NCBI RefSeq assembly: GCF_001748365.1 | Contig: NZ_BDHH01000015.1 | Location: 54,105-118,104, forward strand | Reading direction: 5' to 3' | Length of the DNA: 64,000 nt | From: Fusibacter sp. 3D3 | GTDB taxonomy: Bacteria; Bacillota; Clostridia; Peptostreptococcales; Acidaminobacteraceae | Part shown: positions 44,770 through 53,479 of the stretch, piece by piece | How positions within the stretch are numbered: position 1 is the first letter of the stretch | Layout: every line of letters starts with the position of its first letter | Program-made: the position numbers and the translations under genes | The notes under the pieces: model-generated | The model's input: the letters and a program-made list of their open reading frames with translations, nothing else | The model's database searches: none | Told to the model about the DNA's origin: nothing

Positions 44770-45402
44770 ATGGTAAGAGAAATATCGTATTCGGACATTA
44801 AAGGCAGTTTAAAAACAGGAGATTTAATGTTGTTCCATGGTGAAGAACCCTCTAGCAAGCTCATTGAAATTATTGAATGGTCTTACTGGTCACATGTGGG
44901 TATGGTGATTATCCCAGAAGACATTGGTTTGACAGGTAAAGAACCCTTGATTTTAGAAGCGACTTCTTCAGGAGATGGGATTGAAGATGTCATCAACAAA
45001 GCGCCAAAAGAGGGTGGTGTAATGCTCATTTCTTTAGAAGAACGGTTAAATGTAGATATTTCAAATCGTTATGATACACATTTCAAAGTGAAATACATAA
45101 ATCGAACTTTGAATGTTGTTGAACTTGAACAGTTAAAAGCTTTTATTTATGAAGCTCATGACAAAAAATTTCCGAATGATAAGGAGCTCTTTAAATATTA
45201 TCTTGAGGGTAGGCATTATAATGAACCCATGCCCGATAATATGGCTTTTTGTAGCCAATTAGTGGCAGAGACCTTTATGGCACTAGGTCTTCTGTCTAAG
45301 CGATATGTTTCTAATGGTTACTGTCCAAACGATTTTAATGAAGATAAAGATTTGCCTATTTTAAAACCTTTTTACATTCTTGATGGCGCTCGACTAAAAT
45401 AA
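44770..45402 (+). CDS. Permuted papain-like amidase fold protein (YiiX/DUF830-like)
   Basis: The 210-residue protein has the permuted NlpC/P60 order: catalytic His first (H42 in YWSHVGMVI, after GDLMLFHGEE) and Cys later (C161 in MAFCSQLVAETF). YiiX-type proteins are poorly characterised hydrolases or acyltransferases of lipid or peptide amides. No signal peptide, so it appears cytosolic. The ATG at 44770 follows GGGAGG; the longer ORF from 44731 would include the SD. It sits 16 nt before the diguanylate cyclase gene. Confidence 0.75.
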   Translation: MVREISYSDIKGSLKTGDLMLFHGEEPSSKLIEIIEWSYWSHVGMVIIPEDIGLTGKEPLILEATSSGDGIEDVINKAPKEGGVMLISLEERLNVDISNRYDTHFKVKYINRTLNVVELEQLKAFIYEAHDKKFPNDKELFKYYLEGRHYNEPMPDNMAFCSQLVAETFMALGLLSKRYVSNGYCPNDFNEDKDLPILKPFYILDGARLK

Positions 45403-45418
45403 ATAAGGAAACGATCAA

Positions 45419-47248
45419 ATGAAGCAAAAACATTTTTTATTGGTACTGGCTTTTATAGCGATTCTAATATTGGCTTATTATCTGAATGCGGATCATAAAA
45501 TGGAGACTCCTGTTCCTGTGAAGGGGTATCTCGATTTAAGAGAGTGGTCATTTGAAGAAGATGGGATGGTTTCTTTAAGTGGGGAGTGGGCATTTTATTT
45601 TGATGATTTCCTAGAGCCTGACTTGGATAAGGCACATATGCCTAAGGCTCAATATGTTTTATTGCCAAGTAATAAAAATACAATGAATCAAGTAAAGCCA
45701 TTTGATGAAAATCAATTTTACGGGACAATGAGACTTGTTATTGATCTTCCTAAAAATCAACAAATTTATGGATTGAAAAGTGATATTGTGCTCAGTGCCT
45801 ATGAACTCTATATTAATGACAATTTTATGGGCAGTGTTGGACAAGTTGGGACTAATAAAGCAACGTCGCAACCTTCATACAAGATTTTGAATAGCTATTT
45901 TCAGCCAGAACAGAACCGAGTTGAGCTTCTGTATCATACGTCTGATTTTTACTTTGAAGATTGTGCAATAACGGCACCTCAAATTGGGTTGGCGGATCAG
46001 ATTGTAAGGGAATCTAAGATTGGTATTGGGCGAGATTTGTTTCTCTTTGGCATGTTGCTGACAATGGGGCTTTATCACATTGGGCTCTATGTGATTCGCA
46101 AAAAAGATCGCGGTCCTTTTTATTTTGGCGTTTTTTGCTTAACGTTTGGACTTCGACTGCTGATTGTGGGCGAGAGAATATTGCCGTCAACAGTTGCCTT
46201 TGACTTCACGATCTATTCAAGAATGGCATATGCCACTGTTTTTATAGGCGTTGGTGCGCTGTTTGCATTTTTGTATTTTACTTTTAATGAGCTTTTTCCA
46301 AGAGGGTACTTAAAGGGAAGCCTTTATTTAACGATTCTATCACTTGTAATTGCTTTTTTAGCGCCTTTTATGTATATCGATTTATGGATTATCCCCTATG
46401 CCGTTATAGGCTTTAGCCTCATGGGTTATGCCATTTTCAGACTGATTATTGGTGTTAAAAAGGGGACTGCTTTTACAGGATGGGTTTTAGTGAGTTTTAT
46501 CTGTATCGTCTTGACTTTTTTGAACGATTTTATTTATGAAATAACATTATCAAACCGTGCTTCGATGATTCCGATAGGGATGACGGTGTTTATTATGACT
46601 CAAGCTTATACGCTTTCCGCTAAATTTTCAAAAGCATTTGCAAGTGTTGAGAAATTATCGAGTGAAAAGGAAGCGCTTTTTTTAGAAATGAAACATGTCA
46701 ATGCCAATCTTGAAAATATTGTTGAGAATAGAACTAGAGATTTGAGAGAAGCACTTGCAGAAATGGATTTGATGTCAAAGACAGATTACCTGACAAAATT
46801 GCCAAATCGGCGATTTATGTTTCAAAAAATTGAAGCGTTGGTTCAAAGTGAACAAGATTTTTTTGTCGCAATTGCGGATATTGATAAATTTAAGATTGTC
46901 AATGATACCTATGGGCATGATAAAGGCGATGTTATTTTACAAGACCTCTCTGAACGGTTGAGTAAAGCTATTGGCGATAGTGGATTTGTAGGGAGATGGG
47001 GTGGAGAAGAGTTTATGATGGTCTTCTATGGTTCAGATCCTGTCAGAGTATTGCGAATAGCTAATGTAATAAGAGAATCCATTGCTTCAAAATATAATAT
47101 TAGTATTCATTCACCAGTTACAATAACAATCGGCCTCTGTGCTTATAGTGAAGGGATTACGCTTGATGCTGTGATCGCAAATGCAGATAAAGCGCTTTAT
47201 GAAGGAAAATTAGGTGGTCGAAATCAGTGTAGACTTTATAGACTGTAA
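45419..47248 (+). CDS. 7TM diguanylate cyclase (7TMR-DISM extracellular domain, GGEEF output)
   Basis: The 609-residue protein has a signal anchor (5-23), a jelly-roll-like extracellular sensor (about 35-190), seven predicted helices (about 203-410), a coiled-coil linker (about 415-455) and a GGDEF domain. The catalytic loop is GRWGGEEFMMVF and the substrate site DIDKFKIVNDTYGHDKGD is intact, so it should make c-di-GMP. The RxxD inhibitory site normally five residues before the loop is absent. SD AAGGAAACG is modest. Neighbouring FapA and GAF genes suggest a sensory unit. Confidence 0.85.
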   Translation: MKQKHFLLVLAFIAILILAYYLNADHKMETPVPVKGYLDLREWSFEEDGMVSLSGEWAFYFDDFLEPDLDKAHMPKAQYVLLPSNKNTMNQVKPFDENQFYGTMRLVIDLPKNQQIYGLKSDIVLSAYELYINDNFMGSVGQVGTNKATSQPSYKILNSYFQPEQNRVELLYHTSDFYFEDCAITAPQIGLADQIVRESKIGIGRDLFLFGMLLTMGLYHIGLYVIRKKDRGPFYFGVFCLTFGLRLLIVGERILPSTVAFDFTIYSRMAYATVFIGVGALFAFLYFTFNELFPRGYLKGSLYLTILSLVIAFLAPFMYIDLWIIPYAVIGFSLMGYAIFRLIIGVKKGTAFTGWVLVSFICIVLTFLNDFIYEITLSNRASMIPIGMTVFIMTQAYTLSAKFSKAFASVEKLSSEKEALFLEMKHVNANLENIVENRTRDLREALAEMDLMSKTDYLTKLPNRRFMFQKIEALVQSEQDFFVAIADIDKFKIVNDTYGHDKGDVILQDLSERLSKAIGDSGFVGRWGGEEFMMVFYGSDPVRVLRIANVIRESIASKYNISIHSPVTITIGLCAYSEGITLDAVIANADKALYEGKLGGRNQCRLYRL

Positions 47249-47316
47249 TCAAGGTGAATGAGCAGAGTTTTGATCTGTATGTGATAATTTGTATGTGGTA
47301 AGATGCAAAAAAAATA

Positions 47317-47355
47317 AAAACGCGCTATCCAATGATTTACTGGATAGCGCGTTTT
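47317..47355. terminator. Bidirectional terminator between the diguanylate cyclase and thyX
   Basis: A perfect 15-bp stem (47317-47331 with 47341-47355) has a 9-nt loop, with an A-tract on the left that gives a T-tract for the minus-strand thyX transcript. Confidence 0.8.
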
Positions 47356-47358
47356 GAA

Positions 47359-48054
47359 CTATTTTGTATTTTCGAGTAAAGCTTCAATTGCAATTGGAAA
47401 CTTGTCCAATGCATAGCCTTTAACCGCTTCCGCATATGCTCTGATCTCGAATTGCGCGTGAGCGTCGGTTCTTTGGTTTAGGAAATGTGCCACCCCTTGG
47501 AGGCTTGCAGTCCAATACCATCTTACCATTAGGCCATAAGCACTGGGAATAAAGAGTCTAGCTTGTTCAGTAGCGATGCCATTTTCAATAGCCCAGTCAT
47601 AATTTTTCATGCCTTCCTCAATTTGACTTAACAATTTTTGAGAAGCTTCTTTGCCGATGAGCATGCCGAGATTATTGCCGCTGCCTTGTTTCATATTTTC
47701 AGGTTTACTGCGCCATGCAGTTTCTTCTGGAATGTAAAATTCAATGGCTTCTGTCACATATCTTCTGCTGGATTCGTTCCATGCGGCAAAAGGATCTTGA
47801 TGTGAAGAACCAATAATGTATTTCCACCATTGACGCGCCACCATTAGAGGCGCATAGATTTCAAATTGCATAGTGGCGTGCCTAAACGGACTCGTATGAT
47901 CATTTTTGGCAAGATAGCGAATCAGTTTCTGATCTTCATCACGTAGTGTTTCGGTTGCTTTGTTAAAACTAACACGTGCAGAGTTGACGACACTTAAGTC
48001 ACTTCCCATTGTGTCTACTAAAATAACATAACCTTTGTCTAAGACTTTTTTCAT
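47359..48054 (-). CDS. thyX: FAD-dependent thymidylate synthase ThyX, variant motif
   Basis: The 231-residue flavoenzyme methylates dUMP with methylenetetrahydrofolate. The overall ThyX fold is recognisable (MGSDLSVVNSARVSF, SPFRHATMQFEIYAPLMVARQW, NESSRRYV). The ThyX motif RHR-x7-S is altered: aligned residues 78-80 read K-Y-I instead of R-H-R, and eight extra residues (about H85-W92) precede NESS, which would carry the catalytic Ser. SD AGGAGGC. It lies directly after tmcAL on the minus strand (adjacent stop and start), so the two are co-transcribed. No thyA is in view. Confidence 0.8.
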   Translation of the reverse strand: MKKVLDKGYVILVDTMGSDLSVVNSARVSFNKATETLRDEDQKLIRYLAKNDHTSPFRHATMQFEIYAPLMVARQWWKYIIGSSHQDPFAAWNESSRRYVTEAIEFYIPEETAWRSKPENMKQGSGNNLGMLIGKEASQKLLSQIEEGMKNYDWAIENGIATEQARLFIPSAYGLMVRWYWTASLQGVAHFLNQRTDAHAQFEIRAYAEAVKGYALDKFPIAIEALLENTK

Positions 48055-49269
48055 TTAGGGCCTCCTCATAATGAGTGCATTTGTGAGATCTTTTGCACCT
48101 TGTCTAAGCTTTAAATTTTCGTAACCCAGTGCGTAGATATCAGTGGCGAGACAGTCCATAGTCAACAGCGGATTGTCTTTAAGCGTATTTGAAATGTGAT
48201 TTAAATTGGTAATTAGATTGAGATCCGAATTGGATTTGATTAATTTTAAGATTTTCTGACCCGTCTGGTCGAATCCGAGAACTCTTAAGTAATTTAAATG
48301 TGCTGCACCTGAAAAATCTTTTGTGATATTGAGAAGGATATTGTTAAGCATTCTCGAAAGTTTTGTGGTGGTATAGCGTTTAGATTTTAAACCATATATC
48401 AATTCATCGTAAGTTCTGGCTTTCAGGGAGAGCGTTTTGAGTTTATATTCGAGTCCCTCTGTGACTTCTCTGAACTTTGAGAGTTCTGTTGTGGAAGCGC
48501 TTCTCAGTTTATAGAGCAAAATATCTTGAAAATCTTCAATTGAAAGCGGGGTGGGCTTGGCTTGGCTGATAAAATCACTGCATGGTTTAGGCAACAAACC
48601 GTCAAAAGAGAAGGTTTCTCTATTTTTATGAGCCTTGAAGTAGGCATTTCTAATCGCTGTTGCACTTGAAAAATCAGTGCTGAGTTCTTCATCGTTATAC
48701 CCTGAACCGACCCGTTTAATCAGGTGCGGAAGTATTGGGCTGTCCAGTATTTTAAGCGCTTTGAAATATTCTAGGGCAAGAATGCTATTTGAGGTGTTGG
48801 GCATATGGTCTATGTTTAAGCTTTTTTTTAATGCAATTTCACGTGCATTTGGAAATGAAAGTCCTTGAGAAAGCGCGTTATTTAATGCAAGTTTAAAAGA
48901 TTCGGGTTCGTTTGCAAGAAGACTTGCAATTTGGTCGAATGCATATTTATCCATATTTTCGGATCCGAAGCACAAATGGCTTACACTATTTGTATCGTTC
49001 AAGAGTTTTATTGCACCATAAGCAAACTGTTCAGCACTTGCGGTAGCGAAAAAAACGGGCAGCTCTATGATGAGGTTCACGCCAGCGGCAAGTGCCAACT
49101 CTGTACGGGTCCACTTATCCCAAAAGGCAGGGTGACCCCTTTGAACGAAGTTCCCGCTCATGATGGCAATTATGCCATCTGCATCTGTTTCTTGTACTGA
49201 TTTTTGTAATTGATACAAGTGCCCGTTGTGAAAAGGATTGTACTCTGCGATTATGGCAATTATTTTCAT
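48055..49269 (-). CDS. tmcAL: tRNA(Met) cytidine acetate ligase TmcAL (YlbM)
   Basis: The 404-residue enzyme makes N4-acetylcytidine at the wobble base of elongator tRNA-Met. The N-terminal nucleotidyltransferase motif is AEYNPFHNGHLYQLQ (H14, H17), with IAIMSGNFVQRGHPAFWDKWTR and SATAIRNAY further on. The ATG at 49269 (second codon of the longest ORF) lies 5 nt after GGAGGA. In Bacillus ylbM also neighbours the coaD and yceD-rpmF region. Divergent from ackA. Confidence 0.9.
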   Translation of the reverse strand: MKIIAIIAEYNPFHNGHLYQLQKSVQETDADGIIAIMSGNFVQRGHPAFWDKWTRTELALAAGVNLIIELPVFFATASAEQFAYGAIKLLNDTNSVSHLCFGSENMDKYAFDQIASLLANEPESFKLALNNALSQGLSFPNAREIALKKSLNIDHMPNTSNSILALEYFKALKILDSPILPHLIKRVGSGYNDEELSTDFSSATAIRNAYFKAHKNRETFSFDGLLPKPCSDFISQAKPTPLSIEDFQDILLYKLRSASTTELSKFREVTEGLEYKLKTLSLKARTYDELIYGLKSKRYTTTKLSRMLNNILLNITKDFSGAAHLNYLRVLGFDQTGQKILKLIKSNSDLNLITNLNHISNTLKDNPLLTMDCLATDIYALGYENLKLRQGAKDLTNALIMRRP

Positions 49270-49287
49270 CAATATCCTCCATTAGGG

Positions 49288-49315
49288 TTGAAAATTAGAT
49301 TAATTACATTATAAT
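49288..49315 (+). promoter_or_regulatory. Promoter of ackA
   Basis: TTGAAA (49288-49293) and TATAAT (49310-49315) are 16 nt apart; the leader would be about 60 nt. Confidence 0.65.
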
Positions 49316-49384
49316 ATAAATGAATGACCAAAATCACTAAGATTTAAAAAAGAATCTTTATATATCAAAGGGAGGCAATTTATA

Positions 49385-50578
49385 ATGAATGTATTAGTCA
49401 TTAACTGCGGAAGTTCGTCTTTAAAGTATCAATTGTTTGACATGAAAGATGAAAGTGTTCTTGCAAAAGGTCTTGTAGAGAGAATTGGTATCGAAGGTGC
49501 GAAATTGACGCATGAAGGTCCTACGGGCAATAAAGAAAAAATTGAAGTGCCTATGAAAGATCATAAAGAAGCATTAGGGCATGTACTAGATGCGATTACG
49601 CATGCTGAATATGGTGCTATCAAATCACTTGATGAAATCAATGCGATTGGTCACAGAGTTGTTCATGCAGGCGAAAAATTCAGTGGTTCTGTTATCATTA
49701 CAGATGCTGTTATGGCAGCGCTTGAAGAATGTATTGAGCTTGCACCACTTCATAATCCTCCAAATATCATGGGGGTTAGCGCTATGCAAGAATTGCTTCC
49801 TGGCGTTCCTAATGTAGGCGTTTTTGATACTGCCTTCCATCAAACGATGCCTAAGAGTTCATATGTTTATGCCTTGCCTTATGAGTACTATGAAAGAGAT
49901 CATGTGAGAAGATATGGTTTTCACGGTACAAGTCACAAATACGTATCTCAAAGAACTGCAGAAATCCTTGGCAAATCTATTGAAGATACAAAAATTATCA
50001 CTTGCCATCTTGGAAATGGTGCGTCTCTTGCGGCGATCGATGGTGGAAAATCAGTGGATACTTCAATGGGATTTACACCACTTGAAGGCCTTGTAATGGG
50101 CACTCGATGTGGCGATATTGATCCTCAAATTGTAACCTATATCATGGGTAAAGAAAATCTTACTTTGGATGATATGAATAATATTATGAATAAAAAATCT
50201 GGTGTTTTAGGTATTTCTGGGGTATCAAGTGACTTTAGAGATATCGAAGATGCCGCTAAAGCAGGAAATGAAAGAGCAATTTTAGCACTTGATGTCTACC
50301 ATATCAATGTCAGAAAATACATTGCAGCATATGCAGCTGTATTAGGTGGCGTTGATGCAATCGTATTTACTGCAGGTTTAGGTGAAAACGGCATTGAGAG
50401 TCGTGAAGCAATTTGCCAAAACCTTGAGTTTATGGGCGCTGTTCTGGATTCTGCTAAAAATAAAGTAAGAGGTAAAGAAGCGACAATTAGTACAGATGAT
50501 TCAAAAGTTAAGATCATGGTGGTCCCTACAAATGAAGAGTTGATGATCGCTAGAGATACTTTAGAATTAGTTAAGTAG
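49385..50578 (+). CDS. ackA: Acetate kinase
   Basis: The 397-residue enzyme makes ATP and acetate from acetyl phosphate, a main energy step in fermenters. Motifs: [29 protein letters not shown], the [13 protein letters not shown] signature, [15 protein letters not shown] and FTAGLGENG. The usual partner pta is not next to it; the yceD-rpmF unit follows from its own promoter. SD GGGAGGC. Codon use looks like that of a highly expressed gene. Confidence 0.95.
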   Translation: MNVLVINCGSSSLKYQLFDMKDESVLAKGLVERIGIEGAKLTHEGPTGNKEKIEVPMKDHKEALGHVLDAITHAEYGAIKSLDEINAIGHRVVHAGEKFSGSVIITDAVMAALEECIELAPLHNPPNIMGVSAMQELLPGVPNVGVFDTAFHQTMPKSSYVYALPYEYYERDHVRRYGFHGTSHKYVSQRTAEILGKSIEDTKIITCHLGNGASLAAIDGGKSVDTSMGFTPLEGLVMGTRCGDIDPQIVTYIMGKENLTLDDMNNIMNKKSGVLGISGVSSDFRDIEDAAKAGNERAILALDVYHINVRKYIAAYAAVLGGVDAIVFTAGLGENGIESREAICQNLEFMGAVLDSAKNKVRGKEATISTDDSKVKIMVVPTNEELMIARDTLELVK

Positions 50579-50584
50579 TTTTAC

Positions 50585-50613
50585 TTGACAAACCTCTTCG
50601 TAATAATTATAAT
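50585..50613 (+). promoter_or_regulatory. Consensus sigma-A promoter of yceD-rpmF
   Basis: TTGACA (50585-50590), 17 nt, TATAAT (50608-50613): a full match to both consensus hexamers, just 6 nt after the ackA stop. Confidence 0.8.
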
Positions 50614-50641
50614 ATTAATGTTGCATTAAAGAGGTGATAGT

Positions 50642-51139
50642 ATGAACCTTGATTTATCCAAGGTAATAAACGGACTCAAATCAGTCGCTGATTTTCAGTT
50701 TGATTTGACATTGACAGATGAGTTTTTAAAGGAAATCAATGCCATTGAGGCTTCGAAGTTTTCTATGACGGGTGACGTCAAAACAATTGAGAAGAGATTG
50801 ATGCTTACCTTCGATTATAAGGGTATAATTTCATTTGAGTGTCATAGATGTTTAGCTGAAGTCAAATTGAACCTCTCAAGTTGTGTGACACGAGCGTTAG
50901 TGGAACAATTTTCTGAAGACGAGGATGATCGATTCGCCGTTATAGAAAGTGGTGCTATTGACTTGATCCCAATTTTAGAGGAAGATATATTGTTGAATTT
51001 ACCGCCGCAGATTCTTTGTGATAAAGGTTGTAATGGGATTTGTCCCAAGTGTGGAACTGATCTGAACACTGGAAACTGTACGTGTAATGACGAAAAAATT
51101 GATCCAAGACTAGAAGCACTAAAGAATTTATTCACTTAG
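50642..51139 (+). CDS. yceD: YceD family (DUF177) 23S rRNA accumulation protein
   Basis: The 165-residue protein has the DUF177 pattern, with the FECHRCL cysteine pair in the middle and a C-terminal CDKGCNGICPKCGTDLNTGNCTC cluster. The family is needed for normal 23S rRNA levels and is nearly always fused in operon with rpmF, as here (19 nt apart). SD AGAGGTG. The cysteine-rich tail suggests zinc binding. Confidence 0.9.
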   Translation: MNLDLSKVINGLKSVADFQFDLTLTDEFLKEINAIEASKFSMTGDVKTIEKRLMLTFDYKGIISFECHRCLAEVKLNLSSCVTRALVEQFSEDEDDRFAVIESGAIDLIPILEEDILLNLPPQILCDKGCNGICPKCGTDLNTGNCTCNDEKIDPRLEALKNLFT

Positions 51140-51158
51140 ATTAAGGAGGTGTTAAGAT

Positions 51159-51335
51159 ATGGCAGTACCTAAGCGTAAGATATCTAAAGCAAGAAGAGAC
51201 AAGCGTAGAGCGAGTAACATTAAAATGACTGCTCCAAACATTGTGGAATGTCCAAAATGTAAAGCGGCTAACGTACCACATAGAGAATGTGCAGAATGTG
51301 GATATTATCACGGAAGAGATGCGAAACAAGCTTAA
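51159..51335 (+). CDS. rpmF: Ribosomal protein L32
   Basis: The 58-residue protein begins MAVPKRKISKARRDKRRA and ends with a zinc ribbon (C31-x2-C34, then C44-x2-C47) and GYYHGRD. The SD AAGGAGGTG is strong. It ends the yceD-rpmF unit; a terminator follows 11 nt later. In most Firmicutes plsX would follow directly; here about 195 nt with a terminator and repeats intervene. Confidence 0.95.
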   Translation: MAVPKRKISKARRDKRRASNIKMTAPNIVECPKCKAANVPHRECAECGYYHGRDAKQA

Positions 51336-51346
51336 TCTTTCAACTG

Positions 51347-51375
51347 AGCAATAGGATTATCCTATTGCTTTTTTA
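51347..51375 (+). terminator. Terminator of yceD-rpmF
   Basis: AGCAATAGG (51347-51355), a 5-nt loop, CCTATTGCT (51361-51369) and TTTTT. Confidence 0.85.
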
Positions 51376-51384
51376 AATTAATGT

Positions 51385-51500
51385 AGCGAAGACAGTGTTT
51401 TCACGAAGTGAAAATCACGGTGAGCGAAGTGGTTTTGACCGCAGGTCAAAAAATATCCATGTTTTTAAGCAGCGAAGACAGTGCTTTCACGAAGTGAAAC
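51385..51500 (+). repeat. Duplicated 30-nt palindromic repeat upstream of plsX
   Basis: Two copies of AGCGAAGACAGTGYTTTCAC plus a palindromic TCACGAAGTGA core occur at 51385-51414 and 51471-51500 (28 of 30 identical). Between them lies TTTTGACC-GCA-GGTCAAAA (about 51434-51452), another perfect hairpin, and a further partial unit, GTGAGCGAAGTGG. The stretch fills the rpmF-plsX gap and contains no ORF. Confidence 0.7.
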
Positions 51501-51530
51501 ATAGAAGTAATTCGTTAAACGAGGTGACAT

Positions 51531-52553
51531 ATGAAAATCGGATTTGACGCTATGGGTGGAGACCATGCACCTACAGAAACCGTAAAAGGTGCTGTTGATG
51601 CTTTGTCTTTAATCCAAGGGGAGATCGTTCTTTTTGGCGATGAACTGAAGATCAATAAAGAACTTCAGCAGTATAAATATGATAAAGAACGCATTTCAGT
51701 TGTAGGCACAACAGAAGTGATTGAAAATGATGACAAACCTGTGAAAGCGATTAAAACAAAGAGTGATTCTTCTATGGTTGTCGGCATGAAAGCACTTAGA
51801 AAAGGTGAAGTTGATGCCTTTGTTTCTGCTGGAAACACAGGCGCTTTACTTGCGGGAAGCCTGCTGAAAGTTGGGAGAATAAAGGGGATCAGTAGACCTG
51901 CGCTCTGCACCATCTATCCGACGATGTCTGGTGCTTCTGTCTTAGTCGATGCGGGTGCAAATGCAGAGTGTAAATCTAGAAATCTAGTTGAATTTGCTTA
52001 TATGGGGAGTTTGTATGCGGAGCGTGTAATCGGGATCCAAAACCCTAAAGTCGCTCTGGTTAATATTGGCGCAGAAGAGACGAAAGGCACGCCTTTATAC
52101 ATTGAGACACATCAGATGCTCAAAGAAACGGATTTGAACTTCGTCGGCAATGTCGAAGGGAGAGATGTGCCTTCTGGTATGGTAGATGTTATTGTAGCAG
52201 ATGGATTCACTGGTAATATTATACTCAAACTGACAGAAGGCGTCGCACTTTCCATTGTAAAAGAGCTGAAAAATCAGATCATGAAAAATACGATTGGTAA
52301 AATTGGTGGCTTACTCTTAAAGGGCAATTTAGGTGCTTTTAAAAAACAACTGGACTATACTGAATATGGAGGGGCGCCACTTTTGGGTGTTAATGGACTC
52401 GTCGTTAAAGCGCATGGCTCATCCAATGCGAAAGCTTTTATGAATGCTATAAAATATGCCTACATTGGCGTTGAATCCAATCTGGTTGCAGAAATAACAG
52501 AAAAGATTAAGACGATGCCAGCATTTGAAACGTCTGTGGAAATTGAAAGTTAG
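51531..52553 (+). CDS. plsX: Phosphate acyltransferase PlsX
   Basis: The 340-residue enzyme converts acyl-ACP to acyl phosphate, first step of phospholipid assembly in Gram-positives. Motifs: IGFDAMGGDHAPTETVKG, SMVVGMKALRKGEVDAFVSAGNTGALLAG, NIGAEETKGT, and VADGFTGNIILKLTEG. SD GAGGTG. The acpP gene that normally follows is missing; a terminator-like hairpin ends the unit. Confidence 0.95.
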   Translation: MKIGFDAMGGDHAPTETVKGAVDALSLIQGEIVLFGDELKINKELQQYKYDKERISVVGTTEVIENDDKPVKAIKTKSDSSMVVGMKALRKGEVDAFVSAGNTGALLAGSLLKVGRIKGISRPALCTIYPTMSGASVLVDAGANAECKSRNLVEFAYMGSLYAERVIGIQNPKVALVNIGAEETKGTPLYIETHQMLKETDLNFVGNVEGRDVPSGMVDVIVADGFTGNIILKLTEGVALSIVKELKNQIMKNTIGKIGGLLLKGNLGAFKKQLDYTEYGGAPLLGVNGLVVKAHGSSNAKAFMNAIKYAYIGVESNLVAEITEKIKTMPAFETSVEIES

Positions 52554-52587
52554 AATTGTGAATGCGAATGAGTTGAAATATGCAGAG

Positions 52588-52620
52588 GACGCGGGTTTGA
52601 AAAGGCCAGCGTCTTTTAAT
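52588..52620 (+). terminator. Probable terminator after plsX
   Basis: GACGC-GG (52588-52594) pairs with CC-A-GCGTC (52606-52613) followed by TTTTAATTTTA. The stem is imperfect. Confidence 0.5.
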
Positions 52621-52647
52621 TTTAATATATTAGTTTCGCTACACATA

Positions 52648-52676
52648 TTGAACTTTGTGGTTTAAAATTATAAAAT
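52648..52676 (+). promoter_or_regulatory. Promoter of the rnc-smc unit
   Basis: TTGAAC (52648-52653), 17 nt, TAAAAT (52671-52676). The roughly 100-nt leader holds an 11-bp inverted repeat (52705-52715 with 52746-52756) with a 30-nt loop. Confidence 0.55.
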
Positions 52677-52780
52677 GATTGGAGGCATGTAATACTAAAA
52701 GGTTATTTAAATATATTATCACCATATGAGCAGACTTTGTCATAGTATATTTAAATGCCCTTTCGAGGAAAGGTGAGACG

Positions 52781-53479
52781 ATGGCAAGCATAAAAGATTT
52801 AGAAAAACAGATTAGATATGAGTTTAAGGATATTGCTTATTTAAGAAGAGCAATAACGCATTCTTCTTATGCGAATGAAAACAAAAAAGAACGCATTAAA
52901 AACAATGAAAGACTTGAGTTTTTAGGAGATTCAGTATTGGGACTTGTGATTAGTGAGTATCTGTACAGTCATTTCCCCAATTTAGCGGAAGGTCAGCTTA
53001 CTAAAGTAAGAGCGCGCATTGTGTGTGAGGCTTCCCTTGGTGAAGCGGCAAGATTACTGGAAATTGGAACATTCATGATGTTTGGTAGAGGTGAAGAACT
53101 CACCGGCGGTAGGGAGCGGACCTCGATATTATCAGATGCCTTTGAGGCTCTTGTTGCAGCGCTCTATTTAGATGGTGGCGTAGATGTGGTTAGAACTTTT
53201 GTTCTTGAACATATGGAACCCATTATTTCAGAAGCTGTACAGGGTAAAATGTTTGTGGATTACAAGACGAGATTACAAGAAGTTATTCAGATCAAAAAAG
53301 GCAATCGTATCAAATATGAAATCTTTAAAGAAGAGGGCCCGGACCACTCTAAATTATTTTACACACACGTTAAATTAAACGATCAGATCATCGGTGTTGG
53401 CAATGGTCGTAGTAAAAAGGAATCGGAACAGGAAGCAGCAAAAGAGGGTTTAAAAAAGTTGGCAAGTGATGCGTCATAA
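52781..53479 (+). CDS. rnc: Ribonuclease III
   Basis: The 232-residue double-strand endoribonuclease processes rRNA precursors. The catalytic signature NERLEFLGDSVLGLVISEYL and the DAFEALVAALYLDGG Mg2+ site are present, with a C-terminal dsRBD (DYKTRLQEVIQ to GRSKKESEQEAAKEGLKKL). SD GAAAGGTG. The stop overlaps the radical SAM gene by 11 nt. Confidence 0.95.
   Translation: MASIKDLEKQIRYEFKDIAYLRRAITHSSYANENKKERIKNNERLEFLGDSVLGLVISEYLYSHFPNLAEGQLTKVRARIVCEASLGEAARLLEIGTFMMFGRGEELTGGRERTSILSDAFEALVAALYLDGGVDVVRTFVLEHMEPIISEAVQGKMFVDYKTRLQEVIQIKKGNRIKYEIFKEEGPDHSKLFYTHVKLNDQIIGVGNGRSKKESEQEAAKEGLKKLASDAS

Noticed and set aside
52681-52692. GGAGG followed by ATG-TAA, a start-stop minimal ORF or acpP remnant
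   Set aside because: The SD to ATG spacing is one base, too short for initiation, and nothing downstream resembles acpP in any frame.
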